The notes under the pieces are model-generated. The model was not told where the DNA came from, did not search any database, and was given only the letters and a program-made list of their open reading frames with translations. Positions 33,344-42,791 of a stretch of DNA of 58,445 nt are shown piece after piece (position 1 is the stretch's first letter; every line of letters begins with the position of its first letter). Source of the stretch: an uncultured Clostridia bacterium (GTDB lineage Bacteria > Bacillota > Clostridia > Lachnospirales > Anaerotignaceae); contig CABSIK010000013.1 in NCBI GenBank assembly GCA_902477755.1, positions 1-58,445 on the forward strand. Reading direction: 5' to 3'. Made by a program: the position numbers and the translations under genes.

Positions 33344-35269
33344 TTATGTCCCGTAGAGCAGAACTTTTGTCCCTCTGTTGACTTCCTGTCCTGCGGGAGG
33401 GAGCTGAGAAACCACTGTTTCTCCCTCACCCGTCTGGGCTGTCAGTCCTGCCTGCCAAAGAGCGTTCTTCGCCTCCGACATGGTCATGCCAGTCACATCA
33501 GGCACAACCACCACAGCATCCTCTGATATTTCCCCTTCTTTGGGAATCCCCAGATAAGGCAGGATATTTTGGAGCATTTCCTGCATAGCAGGGCCACCTA
33601 CAGTACCGCCGTAGTATACCCCTTGGGGTTCGTCAATCATCAGGAACACCATGACCTGCGGATCATCTGCCGGTGCAAATGTCATGAAGGAAGCGATGTA
33701 CTTTCCGCTTCTGCGGGGGAGTTTTTCTGATGTAGCTGTTTTACCGCCAATGCGGTAGCCTTCCACTGCCGCCTTTGTTGCAGTGCCTTCTGCCACAACG
33801 CTTTCCAATATGGTTTTCATGGTTTCAGAAGTTTCCTTGGAAAGCACCTGTTCCCCTTTTTCATAGGAAAAGGTCTCAGTCAAATTGCCATTTTCATCGG
33901 CAATGCCATAGCCAATGTGGGGTGTTACCAGATAGCCGCCGTTTACTGCCGCGGAAACAGCTCGCATCAATTGCAGGGGTGTAATCTGGAAAGACTGACC
34001 AAAAGACATGGTGGCAAGTTCCACAGGACCCACATTTTTCAGTTCATGGATGATGCCTGTAGCCTCCCCTGCCAAGTCAATGCCTGTTTTTTCCCGAAAA
34101 CCCAGTTCTTCCACATACTCCAGAAAAGTTTCAGCACCCAGCCGCTCCGCAATTTCCATAAACACAGGGTTACAGGAATTTTGTACCCCTTCGGCAAATG
34201 TTTCTGAGCCATGGGTTCTGGGATATCGCCAGCATTTGATCTGCCGATCCCCTGCCACATGATACCCTGGGCAGTAAAAAGTGGATTCCGGCGTCACAAC
34301 GCCTTCTTCCAGACCTGCTACGGAAGTGATGATCTTGAAAATACTCCCCGGCTCGTATGTATCATTGATGGCAGCGTTGCGCCACATGGTATTGAGGGCG
34401 TCGCTCTGCTCCTGAGAAGAAAGCCCTTCCCACACAGCCGCCAATTCCGAGTCATTGATGGTAAAAGGCTCATTCAAGTCAAAAGAAGGATAATTGGCCA
34501 TGGCATAAATCTCCCCATTTTGCGGGTTCATTACAATGAGAGAGCCTTTTTTCGCCTGCTTGGATTCCACTGTTTTTGCCAAGGTCTGTTCCGCATACTG
34601 CTGTATGGTCACATCCAGCGTTGTCACCAGATTTCCTCCATCCACTGGAGGAATCCGTTCCTGTTCCTGAGACAATTCCTGCCCCTTTGCATCTGTCAGG
34701 GTCAATATTTTTCCTTGCTCCCCTTCCAGCACATCATCATACTTGGCTTCCAGCCCGATGATGCCCTGATTATCCTTGCCCACAAAGCCAACCACCTGTG
34801 CCGCCAGCTCCCCAAAAGGATAAATCCTCTGGACATCTTCGTCCACTTTTACCCCGGGCACATCTGCCTGCCGGATGGCCTGCGCTGTTTCCCCATCCAC
34901 TTTTGACTGAATCCGTACCAGCGCCACTTTCTGCTGTACTTTTTCCAGCACTTCATCATAATCCAGTTCCAGAGTATCTGCCAGAAACTTTGCCGTTTCT
35001 TCTTTTTCCTTTACTTCTGCCGGAACAACACTGACTGCCGCCACCGTCTGGGTTTCTGCAATGCCTACGCCGTTTCTGTCCAGAATATCTCCTCGTCTGG
35101 CAGTGATGAGCCGATCTCTGGTCTGCTGTTCATAAGCCATTTCCTGCCACTGTGATGCACGAAATAATTCAATATAAATCAAACGCCCCACCAGCATCAA
35201 AAATGCCAGCATACAGCAAAGCAAATAAATCAAAAGCCGGCGTTTCTCACCGACCGTTGGTTTTTCCAT
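33344..35269 (-). CDS. Class B penicillin-binding protein, SpoVD-like, one PASTA domain
   Basis: A 641-residue transpeptidase. An N-terminal membrane anchor lies at 11-35. The dimerisation domain has RRGDILDRNG (about 58). The transpeptidase domain has the active-site EPGSIFKI, the NSCNPVF SxN motif and GGKTATSEK for KTG. One PASTA domain (PDVTGMTMSEAKNALWQAGL) ends the protein. A single PASTA in the second PBP of the cluster recalls SpoVD, which crosslinks the spore cortex, but a vegetative role is equally possible. It lies between the larger PBP and murE. Confidence 0.88.
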   Translation of the reverse strand: MEKPTVGEKRRLLIYLLCCMLAFLMLVGRLIYIELFRASQWQEMAYEQQTRDRLITARRGDILDRNGVGIAETQTVAAVSVVPAEVKEKEETAKFLADTLELDYDEVLEKVQQKVALVRIQSKVDGETAQAIRQADVPGVKVDEDVQRIYPFGELAAQVVGFVGKDNQGIIGLEAKYDDVLEGEQGKILTLTDAKGQELSQEQERIPPVDGGNLVTTLDVTIQQYAEQTLAKTVESKQAKKGSLIVMNPQNGEIYAMANYPSFDLNEPFTINDSELAAVWEGLSSQEQSDALNTMWRNAAINDTYEPGSIFKIITSVAGLEEGVVTPESTFYCPGYHVAGDRQIKCWRYPRTHGSETFAEGVQNSCNPVFMEIAERLGAETFLEYVEELGFREKTGIDLAGEATGIIHELKNVGPVELATMSFGQSFQITPLQLMRAVSAAVNGGYLVTPHIGYGIADENGNLTETFSYEKGEQVLSKETSETMKTILESVVAEGTATKAAVEGYRIGGKTATSEKLPRRSGKYIASFMTFAPADDPQVMVFLMIDEPQGVYYGGTVGGPAMQEMLQNILPYLGIPKEGEISEDAVVVVPDVTGMTMSEAKNALWQAGLTAQTGEGETVVSQLPPAGQEVNRGTKVLLYGT

Positions 35270-35352
35270 AGAAAACTCCCTGCCTTTTCCAATGTCCTTA
35301 TTAGCAAATATATGGAAAAAGCAAGGAGTCTATGCGTTTTCTTTCAGTCTGG

Positions 35353-37611
35353 TTACTGTGTCGTTTGTGTGCCCGTTGTATCCGTAGATGTGTCTGTTTT
35401 TTCTGGAATTTCAAGGGTCAGCATGACCTCACTGCCCTTGGCTACAGATACGCCATACTTGGGATCCTGTGCGGTGACAGTTCCCGACTGATCTCCTTCA
35501 AATGCCACCGTAAAGCCTGCATTCGTCAGAGTTGTTTCTGCCTGTTCATAGTTTTTGCCGACAACATTCGGCACACTGACAGTGCCTGCATCTTCTTCGG
35601 AACGCTGTACATACAGGATCACTTCACTGCCTACATCCACCGTGGTTCCGCCTTTGGGCACCTGATTCACAACGGTATTGCCATTGCCTACCACTTTATA
35701 AGTCAGTTCTTTCCCGTCCAGATCACCAATGACATCAAAAATAACACTGTTTGTATAATCAGCAACAGTCACTGTTTTGTTCTGGGACAGATTTGCTTCA
35801 TCTTCTACAGGCTGTGTAGGTTCCAGATTATCATATTTGATGATGCCTTCGATGAGTTTTTTGGTCATAGGCGTCGGTGTCTGTACACCTTCCACATAGT
35901 CACTAGGCTGGTTGATGACAGTAAACACGATATATTTCGGATTTTCCGCAGGGAAATAAGACATGTTGCTCAGTGTCCACAAATCATCATTGGCACGAGA
36001 ACCCTGTTCCGCGGTACCTGTTTTACAGCCGATGGAATAACCGTCGATTTCTAGTTTCTTTGCCAGACCATTTTCAACAGTGGCCTTCAGTGCTGTCCGC
36101 ATATAAGAAGACGTTTTTTCGGAAATAACTCGGCGTACTACTTCTGTATCGTTTTGCATGACCACATTCCCATCTGCATCCACAATCTGAGATACTACAT
36201 GGGGCTTCACCAGATTGCCGCCATTGATCAGAGCGGAAAACGCCGAAATGACCTGAATACTGGTACAGTTGAATGTCTGCCCAAAGGACATAGTTGCCAA
36301 TTCTGTAGGACCAATGGCTTCTTTGCTGTGAAGCAGGCCTGCCGCCTCACCAGGAAGGTCGATGCCCGTGTAGTCGCCAAAACCAAATTCTCTCTGGTAT
36401 TCGTAAAATTTGTCCACACCCAGCAGATTTGCAATCTGGATGACACCCATGTTACAGGACTGTGCCATAATCTGTTCTACGTTGATATTTCCGTGACCAC
36501 TCTTAAGATGACACCAAATGCGATATCCACCGATGTCTGTATAACCGCCGCAGTCAAAACTGGAGTTGGGTGTAATAACCCCTTCCTCCAAACCTGCTGC
36601 AATAACGATTGGTTTGAAAATAGACCCAGGTTCATAAGTATCGCTGACGCAGAAGTTTTTCCACATGGTATTGAGATAATTCACTTGTTCCTCACTGCTG
36701 AGCTGATCCCAGTTTTCCGTATAAGTGATATCTGTTTCCCACGCAGGAATTTCATTTGGATTATTCAAATCAAAAGAATGAGATTCTGCCATGGCGTATA
36801 CCTCACCGGTATAGGGATCCATAACCATTGCCGCCACATTTTTTGCAGGCCATTCTGCCGCCGTTTCCGCCACCACTTCTTCTGCAATCTTCTGGATATT
36901 ATAGTCAATGGTGGTGATGATGGTATCCCCGTCTTTTGCGTCATAATCCTGATGGACAACGGAGTCCGCACCGTTGTAAAGGATGAAGGAACGTCCCGGT
37001 GTTCCCTCCATATAGCTGTTGTAATAACCTTCCAGCCCCCACTGAGCATCCCCACGGGTAAAACCAACCAGATGGCAGGCGGAACTGTTCAGCGGATAAG
37101 AGCGTTTACTACTTTTTTCAAAATAAACGCCTTTCAGATTCATGGCTTCCAGTTCTTCTTTCACACTGCGCTCAATGCCTTTCACAAGGTATTTCCAGTG
37201 GTTATTCATATAAAGTTCCCCAGTTTCCGGATTGATAGTTACATACTGTTTCAATGTGTTGTAATCCAGTTCTGGGAAATATTCGCAAAGAGTGGTTAAC
37301 GTCTTTTCCTGTTCCTCAGGGCTTAACTCTGCAACTTCTGCCAACTGCAAAGAGTCCAGCGCCACATTATAAACTGTGGTACTGATGGCAAGCACCTGAT
37401 TGTTTCTATCCAAAATGCTTCCTCTGTTAGGTGGAATGGTAATGTCGTAGCGGTTGATCTGCTGGTTCTTTGCCGCAGCTTCGTACTCTGCACCATGAAC
37501 AACTTTCATATACAACACTCTGCCAAACATCAGAGCAAAAGCCGCAAAAAATGCAAAGAGAATAAAAGCAAATCTTCCATTTGCCTTTATTCCCCCGTTA
37601 GATTTTCTCAT
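35353..37611 (-). CDS. Class B penicillin-binding protein (FtsI/PBP2-type), two PASTA domains
   Basis: A 752-residue septal transpeptidase candidate. Membrane anchor at 14-35; NRGSILDRNNQ dimerisation motif; EPGSIFKPI (SxxK), QSCNMGV (SxN), and CKTGTAEQG (KTG). Two PASTA domains follow near 620-735 (SVIFDVIGDLDGKELTYKVV... and VPNVVGKNYEQAETTLTNAG), then a Thr/Ser/Asp-rich tail. Longer than most clostridial FtsI proteins because of the second PASTA. It begins five bases after the ftsL stop, in the position of ftsI/pbpB, so it is probably the divisome transpeptidase partner of FtsW. Confidence 0.9.
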   Translation of the reverse strand: MRKSNGGIKANGRFAFILFAFFAAFALMFGRVLYMKVVHGAEYEAAAKNQQINRYDITIPPNRGSILDRNNQVLAISTTVYNVALDSLQLAEVAELSPEEQEKTLTTLCEYFPELDYNTLKQYVTINPETGELYMNNHWKYLVKGIERSVKEELEAMNLKGVYFEKSSKRSYPLNSSACHLVGFTRGDAQWGLEGYYNSYMEGTPGRSFILYNGADSVVHQDYDAKDGDTIITTIDYNIQKIAEEVVAETAAEWPAKNVAAMVMDPYTGEVYAMAESHSFDLNNPNEIPAWETDITYTENWDQLSSEEQVNYLNTMWKNFCVSDTYEPGSIFKPIVIAAGLEEGVITPNSSFDCGGYTDIGGYRIWCHLKSGHGNINVEQIMAQSCNMGVIQIANLLGVDKFYEYQREFGFGDYTGIDLPGEAAGLLHSKEAIGPTELATMSFGQTFNCTSIQVISAFSALINGGNLVKPHVVSQIVDADGNVVMQNDTEVVRRVISEKTSSYMRTALKATVENGLAKKLEIDGYSIGCKTGTAEQGSRANDDLWTLSNMSYFPAENPKYIVFTVINQPSDYVEGVQTPTPMTKKLIEGIIKYDNLEPTQPVEDEANLSQNKTVTVADYTNSVIFDVIGDLDGKELTYKVVGNGNTVVNQVPKGGTTVDVGSEVILYVQRSEEDAGTVSVPNVVGKNYEQAETTLTNAGFTVAFEGDQSGTVTAQDPKYGVSVAKGSEVMLTLEIPEKTDTSTDTTGTQTTQ

Positions 37612-37616
37612 TTACA

Positions 37617-38156
37617 TCAATCCTTTTTAAATAAATTCAATATGGATGCAATGAAGGAAGGTTCTTCCTCCACCACTTCATCAGCAGCATACTGAATGGT
37701 ATAACTGTCTTTCGGAACATCAATATATACAATCTGATAAGGCTGTGGTTCCGCCATACCCAGCCGATTGATGGCTTCCTGTTTGATGTATTCCAGATCC
37801 ACCTGTTCCGCCAGTTCCGCTTCCAGAATGGCATTCTGGGATTTGAGCGTTGCCAGCTCATCTTTCTTTTCCCGAATCTGCACTTCCTGATTTTTCACAA
37901 TAACAGTTGCACCCATAAAAGCAATACATCCTGCAAAGATCAGCAGCATGACCATGCAGACATGCACTGCATGCACACGGTTTTCCCTGCGTTCTACCGC
38001 TGCCTTGCGAATGGCTTCTTTGGCATCCTGCTGTTTTTTATCATCTTCATAATAGGGTGCATAATCCGGCTGCAGTTCATAGGCTACGTTGCCGTATGTA
38101 TAATAAGAGCCTTTATAGGCATTTCTTTTATTTTCTTTTCCCTGTTTTGCTGCCAT
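37617..38156 (-). CDS. ftsL: FtsL-like cell division protein
   Basis: A 179-residue bitopic membrane protein in the ftsL position of dcw, between rsmH and the FtsI-type PBP. It has a charged cytoplasmic part (1-60), one membrane helix (about 65-88, VCMVMLLIFAGCIAFMGATVI), then a coiled coil (KNQEVQIREKKDELATLKSQN) and a short AINRLGMAEPQPYQIVYI segment that is typical of FtsL/DivIC. The C-terminal acidic region is longer than in Bacillus FtsL. Start ATG at 38156 fits AGAGG spacing better than the GTG at 38165. Confidence 0.82.
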   Translation of the reverse strand: MAAKQGKENKRNAYKGSYYTYGNVAYELQPDYAPYYEDDKKQQDAKEAIRKAAVERRENRVHAVHVCMVMLLIFAGCIAFMGATVIVKNQEVQIREKKDELATLKSQNAILEAELAEQVDLEYIKQEAINRLGMAEPQPYQIVYIDVPKDSYTIQYAADEVVEEEPSFIASILNLFKKD

Positions 38157-38174
38157 ATCCGACACCTCTGTTTT

Positions 38175-39113
38175 TTATTCTCCCAATCCCTCCAAAATAC
38201 GCAGTTTTGCACTGCGGGAGCGATGGTTTTCTGCCAGTTCCTCTTTGGATGGCACAATCGGTTTTCTTGTGATAACCCTGCCAACAGGTTTCCGCCCACA
38301 GACACAAACAGGAAACTGCGGCGGGCAGATGCAGGGATTTTCCTGTCTGCGATACGCTTCTTTTACAATACGGTCTTCCAGAGAATGGAATGTAATGATG
38401 CAGAGTCTGCCGCCTTCTGTCAAGCGGTGAGCCGCCTGGTCAATGGCTCTTTCCAGTACATCCAGCTCTCCATTGACTTCAATACGGATTGCCTGAAATG
38501 TACGCTTTGCCGGATGGGGGCCGTCTTTTCTGGCACCCTTTGGCACTGCTTTTTTGATGACATCCACAAGTTCTCCGGTGGTTTCGATGGGCTTGTTGGC
38601 ACGTTCCGCTACAATAAACTGCGCAATGCGTTTTGCCCAGCGCTCTTCGCCATAAGTAAAAATGATCCGATCCAAATCGGCTTCGCTGTATGTATTGACT
38701 ACATCATAAGCACTGAAAGGCTTTGTGGCGTCCATACGCATGTCCAAAGGCGCGTCCTGCTGATAGGAGAAACCGCGCTCCGCTTCATCCAGCTGATGAG
38801 AGGATACGCCAATATCCATGAGCATACCATCAATACGTTCAATGCCTAGCTCGTCCAATATAGAACCAATATTTCCAAAATTGTCATGGACAAAAGTAAT
38901 CTTGTCCAAATGATCTTTCAGCCGCTCTTTTGCAGCCGCATGGGCATTGAGATCCTGATCGATACAGATCAGTCTGCCGGTGGTAATCCGCTTTGCGATT
39001 TCCAGCGAATGGCCACCGCCGCCAGTGGTACCGTCTACATAAATGCCATCAGGGCGAATACAAAGTCCGTCGATACATTCCTGCAGCAGAACGGAAACAT
39101 GATGAAATTCCAA
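38175..39113 (-). CDS. rsmH: 16S rRNA (cytosine(1402)-N4)-methyltransferase
   Basis: Methylates N4 of C1402 in the 16S rRNA decoding centre. About 312 residues. It has EFHHVSVLLQECIDGL at the N-terminus, the SAM site YVDGTTGGGGHSLEIAK, GMLMDIGVSSHQLDEAERGFSY and C-terminal PFRSAKLR-type end (NHRSRSAKLRILE). The TTG at 39113 is preferred as start because AGGAG lies eight bases upstream; a GTG at 39122 sits too close to it. Second gene of the dcw operon. Confidence 0.96.
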   Translation of the reverse strand: MEFHHVSVLLQECIDGLCIRPDGIYVDGTTGGGGHSLEIAKRITTGRLICIDQDLNAHAAAKERLKDHLDKITFVHDNFGNIGSILDELGIERIDGMLMDIGVSSHQLDEAERGFSYQQDAPLDMRMDATKPFSAYDVVNTYSEADLDRIIFTYGEERWAKRIAQFIVAERANKPIETTGELVDVIKKAVPKGARKDGPHPAKRTFQAIRIEVNGELDVLERAIDQAAHRLTEGGRLCIITFHSLEDRIVKEAYRRQENPCICPPQFPVCVCGRKPVGRVITRKPIVPSKEELAENHRSRSAKLRILEGLGE

Positions 39114-39140
39114 TAATAACACTCCTTTTTTTCTGCCGCA

Positions 39141-39572
39141 TCAAATGCCCAGATTTTCCATTTCAAAAGCAAGGTCATTGCTGATGAAATTTTCTTCTTC
39201 ATTATATTCTTTCCAGTTTTCTTTGTTCCAAATTTCAATTCGGTTGTTGACACCAATAGAAACGATGTCTTTTTTCAGTCCGGCATACTCACGCAGGTTA
39301 GAAGGCAGGATGATACGCCCCTGATTATCCAGATCACATTCCACAGCCCCCGCAAAGAAAAAGCGGACAAACTTTCTGGCACCAGTGCTGGTCAAAGGAA
39401 GCTGTTTGAGTTTTTCCTCAAAAATCTTCCATTCTTCCTGAGGATAAGCAAAAAGGCAGTTATCCAGACCTTTGGTGACCACAAAATGTTCGCCCAGTCC
39501 ATCACGGAACTTGGCAGGTACGATCAATCTTCCTTTCGCATCAATGGAATGTTGGTATTCTCCCATGAACAT
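39141..39572 (-). CDS. mraZ: Transcription regulator MraZ
   Basis: A 143-residue protein with two SpoVT/AbrB-like halves: GEYQHSIDAKGRLIVPAKFRDG (5-26, abbreviated) and CDLDNQGRIILPSNLREYAG (about 77-97). MraZ is the first gene of dcw clusters and in other bacteria represses its own promoter by binding direct repeats. The full set of expected repeats is seen just upstream here. It is followed by rsmH with a short gap. Confidence 0.96.
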   Translation of the reverse strand: MFMGEYQHSIDAKGRLIVPAKFRDGLGEHFVVTKGLDNCLFAYPQEEWKIFEEKLKQLPLTSTGARKFVRFFFAGAVECDLDNQGRIILPSNLREYAGLKKDIVSIGVNNRIEIWNKENWKEYNEEENFISNDLAFEMENLGI

Positions 39573-39620
39573 CTTGTCTCACCACCTTTCGCCCTTCACT
39601 ATGCCGATTCGCAATTTTTA

Positions 39621-39656
39621 CTCCCTTTTCAGCCACTTTTCGCCACTACTAACCAC
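39621..39656 (-). promoter_or_regulatory. MraZ-binding repeat array (operator)
   Basis: On the minus strand: GTGGTTAGTA, GTGGCGAAAA, GTGGCTGAAA and a weaker AGGGAGTAAA, four 10-bp units in direct tandem (GTGG cores at plus 39653-39656, 39643-39646, 39633-39636). They start at the transcription start expected from the overlapping promoter. Known MraZ operators in E. coli and mollicutes are GTGG/TGGGN-type repeats with 10-bp period. Confidence 0.8.
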
Positions 39657-39685
39657 ATTGTAATATAACCGCCATAAAAAAACAA
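39657..39685 (-). promoter_or_regulatory. dcw operon promoter
   Basis: TTGTTT (39680-39685), 17-base spacer, TACAAT (39657-39662), directly 5' of the MraZ repeats. The rest of the mraZ-aminotransferase gap (39686-39886) is pyrimidine-rich on the plus strand and shows nothing I can name. Confidence 0.75.
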
Positions 39686-39886
39686 GTCCTACTGCCTCTT
39701 TTTTTCTTCTTTTTTTCTCCAGAAAATGCCGATTTTTCAAGGTTTTTTCACATATTCCCCATCCAGACATTACCACATTTTTCCTTCCCCCACCCTTTTT
39801 CCACCGCTCCACCCACCACCAGCCTCCACTGACGGCAAAAACCCCTTGAAAACAAAAACAGAAACGCCCCCATCTTCCTTTTGCAT

Positions 39887-39920
39887 AAAAAAAAGATACT
39901 GTCCGAAAACAGTATCTTTC
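39887..39920 (-). terminator. Terminator of the aromatic operon
   Basis: AAAGATACTGT / ACAGTATCTTT hairpin followed on the minus strand by T8, after the last gene of the operon. Confidence 0.9.
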
Positions 39921-39933
39921 ACAAAAATAATTT

Positions 39934-41121
39934 TTATTTTTTATAGGATTCTGCCAATACCTTGAATGACGGCAGGGAATTTTCAATGGTTTCCCGTGCC
40001 ACACAATAGGAAATCCGCACATATCCTTTGCAGCCAAAAGCACTGCCTGGTGTCACCAGCAAACGATATTCCTTCGCCTTTTCGCAAAATGCTTTATCAT
40101 CTTCCTCCAGAGCCTTTACAAACATATAAAAAGCGCCCTGGGGTTTCGCACAGGTATAACCATATTCCTGCAAAGCATTGTACAGCAGTTCTCTGTTGGC
40201 ATTGTAAAATGCCACATCTGTGGTTTCTTCACAGCATTTTGCCACCACCATCTGCTGCAAAGCAGGTGCGTTGACAAAGCCCAAAACGCGATTGGCAATG
40301 GCTGCCCCCATGGAAACTTCCGCAAAATCTGCTACAGTGGAGGGAATGACCAGATATCCGATACGATCCCCCGGCAAGGACAGGGATTTGGAGAAAGAGT
40401 ATGCCACAATGGTATTTTCATAGAAATGAGGGATATAAGGCACTTCCACCCCATCATAAGCCAGTTCCCGATAAGGTTCGTCGGCAATGATATAAATATC
40501 GGTGCCGTATTCCGCGGATTTCTGTCGCAAAACCGCCGCAATCTTTTCCATGGTTTCTGCATCATAAATGACCCCAGTGGGATTGTTTGGAGAATTGATG
40601 ATGATTGCCTTTGTTTTGGATGTGATGCAGGCAGAAAGTACGTCTACATCCGGCAGAAAATCCGGTGGATTGGGTGGAACCGGGTGGAGCACGCCGCCCA
40701 CATTCATCACATAATTGTCATATTCCCCAAAGTAAGGGGCAAATGTCAGCACTTCATCTCCTGCATCCAAAAGGACTTTCAAAATCACATTCAGCCCACC
40801 TGCTGCGCCTACTGTCATAACCAGATTGTTTTCGTCATAATCTGTGCCAAAACGGCGGTTCAGGCTTTCCGCAATTTCTTTCCGTGCTGCTGGGATACCG
40901 CTGCTGTCTGTATAGCTGTGCACCTTCAAAGAATCCATATTCTGCAAAATTTCAATGGCTGTTGCATTGACAGAAGCAGGTGCTTTCACATTGGGATTGC
41001 CAATGCCGAAGTCGTATACATTTTCCGCCCCATAAATGGCTGCCAGTCGTTTGCCTTCTGTAAACATGGCACTCATGGCCGCACTCTGTTCTACCATCTG
41101 TTTCATTTTCTGAGAAATCAT
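39934..41121 (-). CDS. PLP-dependent aminotransferase at the end of the aromatic operon
   Basis: A fold type I aminotransferase of 395 residues with FGIGNPNVKAP near the N-terminus, TVGAAGGLNVILKVLLDAGDEV (cofactor phosphate region, abbreviated), NSPNNPTGVIYD, IIADEPYRELAYDG and the PLP lysine in YSFSKSLSLPGDRIGY (about residue 237). As last gene after aroQ it is a good candidate to transaminate phenylpyruvate and 4-hydroxyphenylpyruvate, or prephenate (inference from context). It is a different subgroup from the aminotransferase at 14187. A gap of 60 bases separates it from aroQ. Confidence 0.88.
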   Translation of the reverse strand: MISQKMKQMVEQSAAMSAMFTEGKRLAAIYGAENVYDFGIGNPNVKAPASVNATAIEILQNMDSLKVHSYTDSSGIPAARKEIAESLNRRFGTDYDENNLVMTVGAAGGLNVILKVLLDAGDEVLTFAPYFGEYDNYVMNVGGVLHPVPPNPPDFLPDVDVLSACITSKTKAIIINSPNNPTGVIYDAETMEKIAAVLRQKSAEYGTDIYIIADEPYRELAYDGVEVPYIPHFYENTIVAYSFSKSLSLPGDRIGYLVIPSTVADFAEVSMGAAIANRVLGFVNAPALQQMVVAKCCEETTDVAFYNANRELLYNALQEYGYTCAKPQGAFYMFVKALEEDDKAFCEKAKEYRLLVTPGSAFGCKGYVRISYCVARETIENSLPSFKVLAESYKK

Positions 41122-41181
41122 AACATCTCTCCCTTCTGTAATTTCCGATGCTTTCCCATCTATCTTTTGTAATGTGTATTG

Positions 41182-41619
41182 TTATTTCTGATATTTTTCT
41201 TTTAAATATGCCAGTGCTTCAATGTACCCCTGAAATCCTTTTCCTGTAATGGTCTTTTCACAAGCCATACCTGCATAGGAAATCTGGCGGAAATCTTCTC
41301 TGCTTCCCACATCAGACAGATGCACTTCAACCGCCGGCAGATTGACAGCTTTCAAAGCGTCCAGTATTGCCACACTGGTATGGGTGTATGCCGCCGGATT
41401 GATAACAATGGCATCAGTTTCATTGAAATAAGCTGTCTGGATATGATCCACCAGCGCACCTTCGTGGTTGGACTGGAAAATATCCACCTCAATGCCTTCT
41501 TTCTGGCAATAGTCATGGATCATATTCTTCAGATCCACATAGGTTTCTGTACCATAAATATGTTTTTCACGAATCCCCAGCATATTCAAGTTGGGGCCGT
41601 TGATGACCAATACTTTCAT
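41182..41619 (-). CDS. aroQ: 3-dehydroquinate dehydratase, type II
   Basis: Third step of the shikimate pathway. The 145-residue length and motifs are type II: VINGPNLNMLGIRE (catalytic Arg and Tyr region with HIYGTETY), SNHEGALVDHIQ, INPAAYTHTSVAILDAL, and EVHLSDVGSREDFRQISY. AAGGAGG precedes the ATG. It lies 12 bases after pheA. Confidence 0.97.
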   Translation of the reverse strand: MKVLVINGPNLNMLGIREKHIYGTETYVDLKNMIHDYCQKEGIEVDIFQSNHEGALVDHIQTAYFNETDAIVINPAAYTHTSVAILDALKAVNLPAVEVHLSDVGSREDFRQISYAGMACEKTITGKGFQGYIEALAYLKEKYQK

Positions 41620-41631
41620 TGCAGTGCCTCC

Positions 41632-42774
41632 TTAAACGATTTCAGAATAGCAGCCTAAGAACGAGAACTGCTCTGCGGAAAATTCCATATCCTTCAAGAG
41701 GGTAATGATGTCTTTGGAATAAACAGATGCTTCCATATCGAAATAGAAACGGAATTCAAAATCTTTTCCGGGAATGGGTCTGCTTTCCAGTTTGGACAAA
41801 TTGACACCATTCGCCGCGATTTTCCCAATCATCCGATACAAAGAACCTGGTTGATGGGAAACAGACAGCATCAGACTGATCTTATTGGAACCAGCATAGA
41901 TTTCCATATCTTTGGCAATGCAGATAAAGCGTGTATAGTTGTTCTGGTTATTCTGGATATCGTTTTTCAGCACCTGCAAACCATACAGTTTTGCGCATTC
42001 AGGAGAAGAAATGGCTGCAATATCATCCCGATCACATTCTGCAACGTATTTAGCCGCTGTAGCTGTATTTTCAAATACAGTCACTTTCACATGGGGCAGA
42101 GATTTCAAAAATTCGCTGCACTGGCTCAAAGCCTGTTCATGAGAAATGATTTCTTTGATATTGGAGAAATCCGCGCCGTGTTTTCCCAACAGCGCATGAT
42201 TGATGTGGAGTTTCAGACTTCTAACGATATGGAATTTATGACGCATCATCAGGTCATAAACTTCTGTCACAGAGCCTGCGGAGCTGTTTTCGATAGGCAG
42301 CACCCCATAACGGCACAGACCGCTTTCCACTGCATTGAATACATGTTCAAAGCTTTTGAAGAACATGGTATTGGGCATGGTGAACAGTCTGCTGCATGCA
42401 CGGGCTGCATTGGAACCTTCTGTTCCCTGGCATGCTACCACTGCTTTTTTCGGGAATTCCATGAGAGGGTTTTCAATGCTTGCTGTGATTTCTTTGGACA
42501 AAGGTGTTTCCTGCATCAAAATCCCTGCCTGATAGCTTTTGCTCACATCAAACATGGTACGGTAAAGGGTATTGGCATAAAGCTCAAACTCCTCTCCTGC
42601 CTTTTCCATAACTTTCTGCAGCACGGCATTTTCTCTGCGCATATCCAGTACAGGCAGATTTTTTTCTGCCTTTGCGCCTGCGATTTCAGAAGCCACTTTC
42701 ATCCTTTTTACGAATAACTCCACAATTTTATCGTCAATATCGTTGATCTGATTTCTCAATTCGTCCAAATACAT
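41632..42774 (-). CDS. pheA: Bifunctional chorismate mutase / prephenate dehydratase
   Basis: Makes phenylpyruvate from chorismate via prephenate. About 380 residues: an N-terminal AroQ-type chorismate mutase (LRNQINDIDDKIVELFVKRM, 1-85), a prephenate dehydratase domain (VACQGTEGSNAARACSRLF, then GVLPIENSSAGSVTEVYDL), and a C-terminal ACT domain with SHQPGSLYRMIG and KLESRPIPGKDFEF (the ESRP Phe-binding motif). Allosteric inhibition by Phe is therefore expected. The ATG at 42774 suits GGGAGGAG. The dehydratase domain starts with ACQGTEG where many have AYQGP/AFQGVEG. Confidence 0.96.
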   Translation of the reverse strand: MYLDELRNQINDIDDKIVELFVKRMKVASEIAGAKAEKNLPVLDMRRENAVLQKVMEKAGEEFELYANTLYRTMFDVSKSYQAGILMQETPLSKEITASIENPLMEFPKKAVVACQGTEGSNAARACSRLFTMPNTMFFKSFEHVFNAVESGLCRYGVLPIENSSAGSVTEVYDLMMRHKFHIVRSLKLHINHALLGKHGADFSNIKEIISHEQALSQCSEFLKSLPHVKVTVFENTATAAKYVAECDRDDIAAISSPECAKLYGLQVLKNDIQNNQNNYTRFICIAKDMEIYAGSNKISLMLSVSHQPGSLYRMIGKIAANGVNLSKLESRPIPGKDFEFRFYFDMEASVYSKDIITLLKDMEFSAEQFSFLGCYSEIV

Positions 42775-42791
42775 ACATTTGCTCCTCCCGA

